Shown: one piece after another, positions 1-5,160 of the stretch
Layout of the letters: every line of letters starts with the position of its first letter
Position numbering within the stretch: position 1 is the stretch's first letter
Assembly (NCBI GenBank): GCA_029013165.1
Contig: JAQXMV010000200.1
Location: forward strand, 1-8,007
Origin: Oscillospiraceae bacterium
GTDB taxonomy: Bacteria > Bacillota > Clostridia > Oscillospirales > Acutalibacteraceae
Length of the DNA stretch: 8,007 nucleotides
Reading direction: 5' to 3'
The notes under the pieces: model-generated
The model's database searches: none
What the model was told of the DNA's origin: nothing
What the model saw: only the letters and a program-made list of their open reading frames with translations
Program-made: the position numbers and the translations under genes

Positions 1-1
1 G

Positions 2-400
2 GAAGGTAACCAAGATAAGGCAAATGAATTATTAAATGATATGGCAATAAATATTGCTACTGATGAAAAAGCAGATGACCCATTTTGGACTAATTCTGCA
101 GCAGATTATTTAACTGGGCTTTCTCTTGGCATGTTTGAGGACGCTAAGGAAGATGAGATAAGTATTTCAACTGTTAACTTAATGATGACAGTTGGTGATG
201 AAAAAATTGGTGCATCTACTTATATGAAAGAATATTTTATCGATGCTGATGAAGTTTGTGAGCTTCTCGGTGTTGCAAAATCAACGGCTTATAGAATTAT
301 CCTGGATCTCAACAAGGAACTCAGACAAAAAGGTTATAAAACGATTGCCGGTAAAGTAAGCCGCAAGTATTTTAACGAAAGAACAATGATAGCTGAATAA
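2..400 (+). CDS. Truncated VirD4/TraG-type coupling protein fused in frame to an excisionase-like HTH domain (5' end outside window)
   Basis: The frame is open from base 2, so the true start is probably upstream; the ATG at 41 has no convincing ribosome binding site. Up to about base 235 the product resembles the region of VirD4/TcpA-like coupling ATPases of clostridial conjugative elements that contains KANELLND, DPFWTNSAADY, LSLGMFEDAKEDE and a GASTY-KEYF stretch. Full-length proteins continue for several hundred residues, including the Walker B part. Here the reading passes directly into a 55-residue module with VCELLGVAKSTAYRII, KELRQKGY and RKYFNER, which closely matches the small protein at 1879-2052. 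The coupling ATPase would normally sit at the inner membrane and hand relaxosome DNA to the type IV channel; this remnant cannot do so. The C-terminal HTH half may still bind DNA. The stop at 398-400 lies 37 bases before the integrase. The family assignment of the N-terminal half is from recognition only. Confidence 0.7.
   Translation, partial: EGNQDKANELLNDMAINIATDEKADDPFWTNSAADYLTGLSLGMFEDAKEDEISISTVNLMMTVGDEKIGASTYMKEYFIDADEVCELLGVAKSTAYRIILDLNKELRQKGYKTIAGKVSRKYFNERTMIAE
224..400 (+). CDS. Excisionase-like small HTH protein, possible independent start inside the fusion frame
   Basis: Starting at the ATG at 224 gives a 58-residue basic protein of the size and layout of the second excisionase-like gene at 1879-2052. 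Aligned by eye the two share about 25 of 55 positions, including GV-KS-AYR, LN-EL, KGY, KYF and ER. The first residues (MKEYF) could be its native N-terminus or the last residues of the coupling-protein part. No clear Shine-Dalgarno motif precedes 224, so it may only be made as part of the longer fusion. Proteins of this type beside a tyrosine integrase usually bend DNA at attachment sites for excision or act as a regulator. The role here is inferred from position. Confidence 0.5.
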   Translation: MKEYFIDADEVCELLGVAKSTAYRIILDLNKELRQKGYKTIAGKVSRKYFNERTMIAE

Positions 401-437
401 TTATTAACTATAAATTAATTAAGAAGGGAAAAGAAAA

Positions 438-1541
438 ATGTCAAGTTATAAAGATAAAAATCATAAGGGGAATAGACCTTGGTATGTTAAATTTTATTAC
501 AAAAATGAAGAAGGTAAAAGAGTTACAAAAATTAAAAGGGGATTCCACACACAAAGGGAAGCTGATAAATTTGAAAAATGTTTTTTACAGGATATCGAAT
601 CTGAAAAAGAATATGTTTTTGAGTCTGTGGTTGAATTTTATTTGAATCAAAAATCAAATCAGCTGAAAGAAAGTACCATGCAGACGAAGAAAGCGATCAT
701 TGAAAAATATATTACGCCGTATTTCAGAGGACGAGATATTCGCACAATTACCATCCGTGAATTAATGCAGTGGCAGGCAAATGAACTCTATAAAAAAGAT
801 GAAACCGGAAAGAGAGTTTATTCTGACACTTATATTAAAACAATCAATTCGCAACTTAGGGCGATCTTTAATTTTGCTAAACGAGCGTCCTATATTGACG
901 ATAATCCAATAGAAAATTTGGAGAGTGTCGGCAAAAAAGATAGCGACAGAGAATGTGTGATTTGGACCAGCGAAGAGTTTTGGAGATTTGAAGAAGCGAT
1001 TACTGACTATGAAGATGCTTATCTTGCTGTAATGATCTTATATTATACCGGTTTAAGAAAAGGTGAACTTCTTGCTTTGACAGTAGGGGATTTTAATTAT
1101 GATAGAAGAACACTGAGTATCAATAAAACCTATAGTGTGATTAATGGGAAACCCATTGTTACCGAACCAAAAACAGCGAAAAGCAAGAGAGTGGTTGAGT
1201 TGCCGCATTTTCTGGCCGATGAGATTAAGAATTACATTGATCTTCAGTATAAGCCGGAAGAATCCCAAAGAATATTTCAACATCGAACCGGAAAATTCAT
1301 TGAAACTGCCCTTGAATACGGTTGTAAAAAAATAGGTATTCCTAAACCGAGAATACATGATTTGCGTCACAGTCATATCACTTTGTTAGGTATGAACATG
1401 GTTCCGCCGAAAGAGATTGCACGAAGGGTCGGTCACAGTGAGCTCAAAATGACATGGCATTACAGCCATTCGACAGATGAAGGACAAAAGGCTCTGATTG
1501 ATAAACTTGAAAGAGATGGAGCAATGTATCATGTCAGTTAA
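438..1541 (+). CDS. int: Tyrosine recombinase/integrase of an integrative element
   Basis: This 367-residue protein has the usual layout and length of Tn916-type and phage integrases. Residues 1-60 form a lysine-rich arm-binding domain (WYVKFYYKNEEGKR, then a helix with READKFEK). Residues about 61-165 form the SAM-like core-binding domain. The catalytic domain is about 170-367. The catalytic set is visible: Arg207 in TGLRKGE, a beta-hairpin Lys near 245-250 (EPKTAKSKR), His307 and Arg310 in HDLRHSH, His333 in VGHSE, and the nucleophile Tyr342 in WHYSH. The enzyme therefore looks intact. The ATG at 438 is preceded by AGAAGGG nine bases upstream. It would join attP and attB through a covalent phosphotyrosine intermediate; the adjoining guaA 3' end is the probable target. 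It lies in a same-strand cluster xis-like, int, RHH-like, xis-like that ends at the terminator at 2088. Confidence 0.95.
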   Translation: MSSYKDKNHKGNRPWYVKFYYKNEEGKRVTKIKRGFHTQREADKFEKCFLQDIESEKEYVFESVVEFYLNQKSNQLKESTMQTKKAIIEKYITPYFRGRDIRTITIRELMQWQANELYKKDETGKRVYSDTYIKTINSQLRAIFNFAKRASYIDDNPIENLESVGKKDSDRECVIWTSEEFWRFEEAITDYEDAYLAVMILYYTGLRKGELLALTVGDFNYDRRTLSINKTYSVINGKPIVTEPKTAKSKRVVELPHFLADEIKNYIDLQYKPEESQRIFQHRTGKFIETALEYGCKKIGIPKPRIHDLRHSHITLLGMNMVPPKEIARRVGHSELKMTWHYSHSTDEGQKALIDKLERDGAMYHVS

Positions 1542-1857
1542 AGCCACAGACCGTAAAGGTCGTTGGAGAAATAAAACTGTGACCTTTCGCATCAGCGAAG
1601 AAGAAAACAAAATTCTGGATAGCTTTGTGAGAATGTCTGGTCTTACAAAACAAGATTACCTGGTTGATCGTGTTTTTCAAAGGTCGATAACTGTAAAAGG
1701 AACGCCGAAAGTTTATATGAATCTGAAAAGAGAAGCAGAATCAATATTGGAACAATTAGTCAACATGAAAAATAGCAGAGAAGATTTTGAAGATATTTTT
1801 GAAACAATCGATTACTTTATCACCATCCTTGACGGATTTAAAAATTTAAATAATTAA
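1531..1857 (+). CDS. Small ribbon-helix-helix-like protein, MobC-like (mobilisation accessory or regulator)
   Basis: This 108-residue protein is not a family I can name with certainty. Its N-terminus is basic (KATDRKGRWRNK). A strand (TVTFRIS), then a helix (EEENKILDSFVRMSG) and a helix starting LTKQDYLVDRVF follow, which is the pattern of ribbon-helix-helix proteins such as MobC relaxosome accessory factors. Residues 60-108 look like helical coiled-coil (REAESILEQLVNM, then EDIFETIDYFITIL). The start at 1531 is preferred because AGATGGAG lies nine bases upstream; a TTG at 1498 and an ATG at 1516 in the same frame are less well placed. The start overlaps the end of int by 11 bases, so translation is probably coupled to the integrase. 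In this position it could assist recombination, regulate the int cluster, or be a stray relaxosome protein. Confidence 0.7.
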   Translation: MSVKATDRKGRWRNKTVTFRISEEENKILDSFVRMSGLTKQDYLVDRVFQRSITVKGTPKVYMNLKREAESILEQLVNMKNSREDFEDIFETIDYFITILDGFKNLNN

Positions 1858-1878
1858 TTAGAACAGGAGATTAAAACT

Positions 1879-2052
1879 ATGGAAAATAAATTATTTTATA
1901 ATGTAGAAGATATCATGAAAATTTTTGGCGTCGAAAAATCAAGTGCCTACAGACTGATTAAGAAACTCAACGAAGAACTCGCTGAAAAGGGTTATTATAC
2001 CCTCAGCGGTGTGGTGAATGCCAAATATTTCAGAGAGAGAGCATATATATAA
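1879..2052 (+). CDS. Excisionase-like small HTH DNA-binding protein
   Basis: This 57-residue ORF has a good ribosome binding site (AGGAGA, eight bases before the ATG). The sequence has a helix-turn-helix core (VEDIMKIFGVEKSSAYRLIKKLNEEL) followed by a wing-like part, GYYTLSGVVNAKYFRER. This is the layout of small MerR/excisionase-type proteins carried beside tyrosine integrases. It is a paralogue of the C-terminal half of the fusion ending at 400, with about 45% identity by eye. It lies 21 bases after the RHH-like gene and is the last gene before the terminator at 2088. The likely role is directing excision or controlling int; a purely regulatory role cannot be excluded. Confidence 0.72.
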   Translation: MENKLFYNVEDIMKIFGVEKSSAYRLIKKLNEELAEKGYYTLSGVVNAKYFRERAYI

Positions 2053-2087
2053 TGTGGAATTATTAACTGTCCCATAGAATGAAAAAT

Positions 2088-2123
2088 AGGCAGGCAATTT
2101 CAGAAGTTGCCTGCCTGATTTTT
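2088..2123 (+). terminator. Strong intrinsic terminator after the integrase cluster, bidirectional
   Basis: AGGCAGGCAA (2088-2097) pairs perfectly with TTGCCTGCCT (2107-2116), and the pairing can extend inward by three weaker pairs. A T-run follows at 2119-2123. An A-run at 2082-2086 supplies the T-tract for the other strand, so it should also stop transcripts coming from guaA on the minus strand. It lies 35 bases after the stop of the last element gene. Confidence 0.88.
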
Positions 2124-2172
2124 ATCGAAAATAGGATCAAAAAAACAATAAAATCGAAATTAGTTGTTGCTT

Positions 2173-2190
2173 AAAATTGATACTATCAAT
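2173..2190. repeat. Perfect 15-bp palindrome and inverted copy of the 12-bp repeat
   Basis: ATTGATA-C-TATCAAT at 2176-2190 is a perfect palindrome with a one-base centre. It overlaps AAAATTGATACT (2173-2184), the exact reverse complement of the tandem 12-mer at 2242-2265. The shared half-site TATCAAT ties the two clusters together. They look like binding sites for the integrase arm domain or the excisionase-like proteins in the element end; the binding role is inferred. Confidence 0.6.
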
Positions 2191-2241
2191 GATTCAGAAC
2201 TGCAAACAAAAAGCAAAAAAGAATAATTAACCGTGGCTTTC

Positions 2242-2274
2242 AGTATCAATTTTAGTATCAATTTTAGTATTAAT
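2242..2274 (+). repeat. Tandem 12-bp direct repeats in the element end (putative integrase arm sites)
   Basis: AGTATCAATTTT occurs twice without a gap (2242-2253, 2254-2265) and is followed by a degenerate third copy, AGTATTAAT (2266-2274). An exact inverted copy lies about 70 bases to the left at 2173-2184. Short direct repeats close to the end of an element, next to the chromosomal junction, are the usual form of integrase arm-type sites. About 40 bases separate the array from the guaA stop codon. Confidence 0.65.
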
Positions 2275-2307
2275 CCCCGGAAGCCTAATAAATAGGACAT
2301 TCCGGGG
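2275..2307 (-). terminator. Hairpin just after guaA, candidate guaA terminator lacking a T-tract
   Basis: CCCCGGAA (2275-2282) pairs with TTCCGGGG (2300-2307), with an inner CCTA/TAGG stem and an ATAAA loop. It starts nine bases beyond the guaA stop on the minus strand. A terminator would need a T-run after the stem on that strand, but the sequence there reads ATTAATACT, the start of the element-like repeat array. The hairpin may be the host terminator cut off by insertion, or it may be part of the attachment region. Confidence 0.4.
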
Positions 2308-2335
2308 AAAGGTTCATTATTCCCACTCAATCGTT
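2275..2335. other. Probable attachment-site (attR/attL) junction at the 3' end of guaA
   Basis: The integrase cluster and repeat array end immediately beside the last codons of guaA (minus strand: ATT GAG TGG GAA TAA). The guaA 3' end is an established insertion site for genomic islands and integrative elements. The crossover core cannot be read here because the other junction lies outside the window. Boundaries given are a bracket, not a measured core. Confidence 0.4.
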
Positions 2336-3297
2336 CCACAAGGCTTGGGTGTGACATCGTAAACCACTCTGTTCACACCGTCAACCTCAGCCAGAATACG
2401 GTCGGTGATTTTTCCGAGAAGCGCCCAGTCGATGGGCTCAACGGTTGCGGTCATGGCGTCAACCGTGTTGACAGCTCTGATAATCACGGGATATTCAAAG
2501 CAACGCTTTCCGCCCTTGACGCCGACTGACTTGAAATCGGGAACGGCGGTGAAATACTGCCAGACCTTACCCTCCAGACCGTTTTTAGCAAATTCTTCGC
2601 GGAGAATGGCGTCGGATTCGCGGACGGCCTCCAGCCTGTCTCTGGTGATGGCGCCGAGGCAACGAACACCGAGTCCGGGACCGGGGAAGGGCTGACGGAA
2701 AACCATGCTGTCGGGCAGGCCAAGAGCCTTTCCGACTACACGGACTTCATCTTTATAAAGCAAGCGAACCGGCTCGACAAGTTCAAACTGCATATCCTCG
2801 GGCAGACCACCGACATTGTGGTGAGCCTTTACGCCGTCGCTTTCAATAATATCGGGATAGATGGTGCCCTGAGCGAGGAACTCAATGCCCTCGAGCTTTC
2901 TTGCCTCTTCTTCAAAGACACGGATAAATTCTGCGCCGATAATCTTTCTTTTCTGCTCGGGTTCGGCAACGCCGGCCAGCTTTCCCAGGAAACGCTCGGC
3001 GGCGTCAACATAAACGAGATTAGCGTCCAGCTGATTGCGGAAAACCTCCACAACCTGCTCCGGTTCGCCCTTGCGCAGGAGTCCGTGGTTGACATGAACA
3101 CAGACGAGCTGCTTGCCGATGGCTTTGATGAGAAGGGCGGCAACAACCGATGAATCGACACCGCCGGAAAGGGCAAGAAGCACCTTTTTGTCACCGACGG
3201 TTGCACGGATTTCCGATACCTGTTCTTCGATGAATTTTTCAGCCAAAGCTGAAGTTGTGATACGCTCCATATTTGCGGGTCTTGTATTGTTGTCCAT
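2317..3297 (-). CDS. guaA: GMP synthase, ATP-pyrophosphatase/dimerisation subunit without a glutaminase domain
   Basis: The protein (326 residues) converts XMP to GMP through an adenylated intermediate, the last step of guanine nucleotide synthesis in the cytoplasm. Visible motifs are the PP-loop SGGVDSS (44-50), GTIYPDIIES (144-153), HHNVGGLPEDMQFELVEP (159-176), RQPFPGPGLG (201-210) and the C-terminal KPCGTIEWE. Usual bacterial GuaA is about 510-525 residues, with an N-terminal class I glutaminase of about 190-200. Here that domain is absent, and the ATG at 3297 with GGAGG eight bases upstream is clearly the start. The layout matches the separate GuaAb subunit of archaea, as does the short loop between IIES and HHNVGG. 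It needs a stand-alone glutaminase partner or free ammonia. It is the second gene of an operon, 18 bases after the CofE-like gene. The C-terminus appears intact despite the element next door. Confidence 0.93.
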   Translation of the reverse strand: MDNNTRPANMERITTSALAEKFIEEQVSEIRATVGDKKVLLALSGGVDSSVVAALLIKAIGKQLVCVHVNHGLLRKGEPEQVVEVFRNQLDANLVYVDAAERFLGKLAGVAEPEQKRKIIGAEFIRVFEEEARKLEGIEFLAQGTIYPDIIESDGVKAHHNVGGLPEDMQFELVEPVRLLYKDEVRVVGKALGLPDSMVFRQPFPGPGLGVRCLGAITRDRLEAVRESDAILREEFAKNGLEGKVWQYFTAVPDFKSVGVKGGKRCFEYPVIIRAVNTVDAMTATVEPIDWALLGKITDRILAEVDGVNRVVYDVTPKPCGTIEWE

Positions 3298-3315
3298 TTT
3301 TCTATCCTCCGATTT

Positions 3316-4509
3316 TTAGTTTGTGTAGTTATCAAAATATCCCTGAACGAGAACAACCGGTGTGCCTTTGTCGCCGGAACCGCTGGTCAGGTCGCAGAGA
3401 GAACCGATCAGATCGGTAAAGCGCCTGGGAGTCGTGCCCTGTGAAGCCATGTTTCCGACAAGACTGTCTGAGCCTTTTTCTTTGATTCTTTGGGAGATGG
3501 CTTCTTTCAGCGCCTCGCCGCTGAGACCTTTGAAATCATTGTCTGCCAGATACTTCAGCTTCAGCTCGTTGGGGGTACCCTCCAGCCCTGAAGTGTAACC
3601 GGGAGATACGCAGGGATCGGCAAGCTCCCAGATCTTTCCCTGGGGATCTTTAAAGGCGCCGTCGCCATAGACCATCACTTCGATATGCTTTCCCGTTGCC
3701 TGCAGAAGATAAGCCTGTGTTTTATTGACAAAATCACCGCAGTCTCTGGGGAACAGCTTCACGCAGTCCTCGGTGGACTTGTTGGAGCCGAGCAGACCGA
3801 AATCGGCATTGAAACCGCTTCCGTCTATAGAGCCGGTGAGGATATCGTCAAGGCCGTATACGGTTTTGGCACCGGCGGCTTTCAGAATACGCTTGGTTCT
3901 GGCCCTGGTGTGAATGTCACAGGTGAGGACGCAGTCGGTGAAATCGAGAATAGCCTTGGCCTGATTGGCAAAGATAATGTCACATTCTGCACCGGTGCTT
4001 TCGATCAGCTCTTTATAATAGGCTACATAGTCCACTCCGGTGAATTCATGTTTGTTTTCTCCGAAAAGCTCACGGTATTTTGCCAAAGTCAGGACATCGC
4101 AGTAGGGGTTGATTCCCGCCTCGTCAATCTGGTCAACGGATATCAGATGATTGCCGACTTCATCGCTGGGATAGCTCAGCATCAGAACGATTTTTTTGCA
4201 GCCCATGGCAATAGCTTTCAGGCAAATTGCAAAACGGTTTCTTGAAAGAATCGGAAAAATGACGCCGACAGTTCCGTCCGGAAATTTCGCTTTGATGTCT
4301 TTAGCAATAGCTTCGACACCTGCATAGTTTCCCTGGCTTCTTGCCAGAACGGATTCGGTGACGGCGACAACATCTCTGTCGTTTAGTTCAAAGCCTTCGC
4401 TTTCGGCAGCTTCTATAACGCTGTCACAGACAATCTTTGCCAGATCGTCACCCTCACGGATAATGGGACATCGGATACCACGGGACACCGTGCCAACTTT
4501 TCTTTCCAT
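3316..4509 (-). CDS. Coenzyme F420-0:L-glutamate ligase (CofE) family protein, extended form
   Basis: This 397-residue protein begins with the CofE-type pattern VSRGIRCPIIREGDDL (8-23), then a DVVAVTESVLARSQGNY stretch (46-62) as in COG1478 proteins. It continues with GVIFPILSRNRF and YGDGAFKDPQGKIWELADP (281-299). Archaeal CofE adds gamma-linked glutamates to F420-0 using GTP and is about 250 residues, so this version is much longer. Clostridia are not generally F420 producers, and nothing else for F420 is seen here, so the true acceptor is unknown; a gamma-glutamyl or amide ligase role is inferred. The start at 4509 is chosen over an in-frame codon at 4593 because AAGGAG lies seven bases upstream, and 4593 overlaps the promoter. 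It is transcribed with guaA, which makes GTP precursor and could hint at nucleotide-linked metabolism. Confidence 0.82.
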   Translation of the reverse strand: MERKVGTVSRGIRCPIIREGDDLAKIVCDSVIEAAESEGFELNDRDVVAVTESVLARSQGNYAGVEAIAKDIKAKFPDGTVGVIFPILSRNRFAICLKAIAMGCKKIVLMLSYPSDEVGNHLISVDQIDEAGINPYCDVLTLAKYRELFGENKHEFTGVDYVAYYKELIESTGAECDIIFANQAKAILDFTDCVLTCDIHTRARTKRILKAAGAKTVYGLDDILTGSIDGSGFNADFGLLGSNKSTEDCVKLFPRDCGDFVNKTQAYLLQATGKHIEVMVYGDGAFKDPQGKIWELADPCVSPGYTSGLEGTPNELKLKYLADNDFKGLSGEALKEAISQRIKEKGSDSLVGNMASQGTTPRRFTDLIGSLCDLTSGSGDKGTPVVLVQGYFDNYTN

Positions 4510-4564
4510 TAGAATGCTCCTTTTCTTGAATAAGAATGATATTTGTCGCAGAAAACGCATCTTA

Positions 4565-4593
4565 ATTTTAACATTAAAGCAAGAATAAATCAA
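4565..4593 (-). promoter_or_regulatory. Sigma-A type promoter for the CofE-like/guaA operon
   Basis: Read on the minus strand, TTGATT (4588-4593) is followed after exactly 17 bases by TAAAAT (4565-4570). The start of transcription should fall near 4558, about 50 bases before the CofE-like start codon. No riboswitch or attenuator is evident in that short leader. Confidence 0.6.
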
Positions 4594-4880
4594 GGGCTTT
4601 CCGAAAACTGAGTAAAAATGAAATGTATGAAACCAAATAAAAATGTAGGGAACAAGATGTAAATGGAAAAAAGACTGAATTGTTGTGATAAAAAAGAAAA
4701 GTCCTTTGATATTAAATGTATCGATGGTTATTCGTTTTCAAAAAAGACATCATTTGGATTGAAATCCTACTGTGAAACTATTTACATTTTAAAGTGATAC
4801 TCGATTCTCATTAAATATGTCAAAGCTTCTCTTACGGTGATTGTGCAACAGTTAAATTATTATTTATTTTATCTAAACTA
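4594..4880. other. AT-rich intergenic region between the divergent operons
   Basis: No convincing gene is seen. A 44-codon ORF (4663-4797, +) is present but has only a poorly spaced AGGG upstream. The region holds the left copy of a 20-bp repeat (4775-4794), a small GGATT/AATCC inverted repeat (4756-4767), and CAGTTAAATTA at 4849-4859, repeated at 4915-4925. It is probably upstream regulatory DNA of the B12 operon. Confidence 0.5.
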
Positions 4881-4894
4881 TTTACATTTAAAAG
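4775..4894 (+). repeat. Pair of 20-bp direct repeats exactly 100 bp apart
   Basis: AAACTATTTACATTT followed by T or A and AAAG occurs at 4775-4794 and 4875-4894, with 19 of 20 positions the same. The right copy contains the -35 hexamer TTTACA of the B12 operon promoter. The left copy has no good -10 at the right distance. The pair may be a duplicated promoter segment or a regulator site spaced about ten helical turns apart. Confidence 0.6.
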
Positions 4895-4909
4895 AAATGG
4901 TGTTATGAT
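4881..4909 (+). promoter_or_regulatory. Sigma-A type promoter of the cobalamin riboswitch operon
   Basis: TTTACA (4881-4886) and TATGAT (4904-4909) are separated by exactly 17 bases. The predicted start near 4916 lies only a few bases before the riboswitch aptamer, which is the expected arrangement. Confidence 0.8.
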
Positions 4910-4926
4910 AATCTCAGTTAAATTAG

Positions 4927-5147
4927 AATGTGCCGCAGTCAGGGAAATTCGGGTGAGAATCCCGGGCAACCGCCATTGCCGTAATTCAGATCCAGTCTGT
5001 TAAGTCGGAATGCCTGCGCGGTATAGTCAGACGGACGCTTTTGGGTAAAAGGGAAAGCGCATGACGAGCTTGTGCCGGGATTTCTCCGGTTGCTTATTTG
5101 TTTTGTTGCGCCCTTTTTTATCTAAAAAGGGCGCTGTTTATTTTTAC
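4927..5147 (+). ncRNA. Cobalamin (B12) riboswitch with terminator expression platform
   Basis: The aptamer shows the conserved cobalamin-box blocks in order: TGCCGC (4931-4936), AGGGAA (4941-4946), GGGTGAGAATCCC (4951-4963), CCGCCATTGCCGTAA (4971-4985) and AAGTCGGAATGCCTGCG (5002-5018). TGCCGC can close with GCGGTA at 5018-5023. The last block corresponds to the usual AGTC-GGA-ACCTGCC signature. Downstream, bases 5031-5147 form the expression platform, ending in a strong terminator (5108-5145) just before the ribosome binding site of the first gene. The expected behaviour is that bound corrinoid favours termination, so the uptake genes are expressed when B12 is scarce. Direction of control is inferred from the family and the platform. 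Confidence 0.9.
5108..5145 (+). terminator. Riboswitch-controlled intrinsic terminator
   Basis: GCGCCCTTTTT (5108-5118) pairs perfectly with AAAAAGGGCGC (5124-5134) around the loop TATCT, followed by a T-rich tail to 5145. The upstream segment 5047-5060 (AAAAGGGAAAGCGC) could pair with 5108-5117, leaving a small bulge. That gives a plausible antiterminator that excludes this hairpin. Confidence 0.88.
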
Positions 5148-5160
5148 GGAGGATCAATCT

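Larger units (their letters stand above)
1..2310 (+). mobile_element. Right end of an integrative/conjugative element (decayed?) abutting guaA
   Basis: The segment holds a coupling-protein fragment, two excisionase-like genes, a tyrosine integrase and a ribbon-helix-helix-like gene on one strand. It ends in repeat-rich, AT-rich DNA next to the 3' end of guaA. Its base composition is visibly lower in GC than guaA, the CofE-like gene or the B12 operon. An integrase-proximal end beside the 3' end of guaA fits known element insertion at that gene. The left boundary lies outside the window. The right boundary is not resolved and is placed between about 2126 and 2335. The truncated virD4 suggests the element has lost transfer genes, but this could also be an internal rearrangement of an otherwise large element. 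Confidence 0.72.

Noticed and set aside
2052..2075. GTGGAATTATTAACTGTCCC as a possible second copy of the guaA 3' end (attachment core)
   Set aside because: Only loosely similar to GAGTGGGAATAATGAACC, with several mismatches and a gap, and placed inside the element before the terminator. More likely chance in AT-rich DNA.
2484..3356. Other long open frames over guaA on both strands
   Set aside because: All overlap the conserved GMP synthase frame, which has clear motifs and a good start.
3685..4245. 186-codon open frame on the + strand opposite the CofE-like gene
   Set aside because: It lies wholly antisense to a clearly conserved gene, has no good ribosome binding site, and its product resembles no family. 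A shadow of codon bias.
4510..4593. Longer N-terminus for the CofE-like protein
   Set aside because: The extra 28 residues are lysine- and phenylalanine-rich, overlap the -10 and -35 boxes, and the internal ATG at 4509 has a strong AAGGAG.
4663..4797. 44-codon ORF in the intergenic region, + strand
   Set aside because: Short, with only a poorly spaced AGGG upstream. Lysine-rich content is expected from AT-rich DNA, and it overlaps the left copy of the 20-bp repeat. Not called as a gene.
4930..5147. tRNA, T-box or other leader RNA in place of a cobalamin riboswitch
   Set aside because: The ordered cobalamin-box blocks fit and the downstream ECF genes agree. No T-box sequence or tRNA-like fold is seen. 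No CRISPR-like array or rRNA is seen anywhere in the window.
5098..5160. Upstream start for the beta-propeller protein
   Set aside because: It would start before the riboswitch terminator hairpin, and the ATG at 5161 with GGAGG begins a typical signal peptide.
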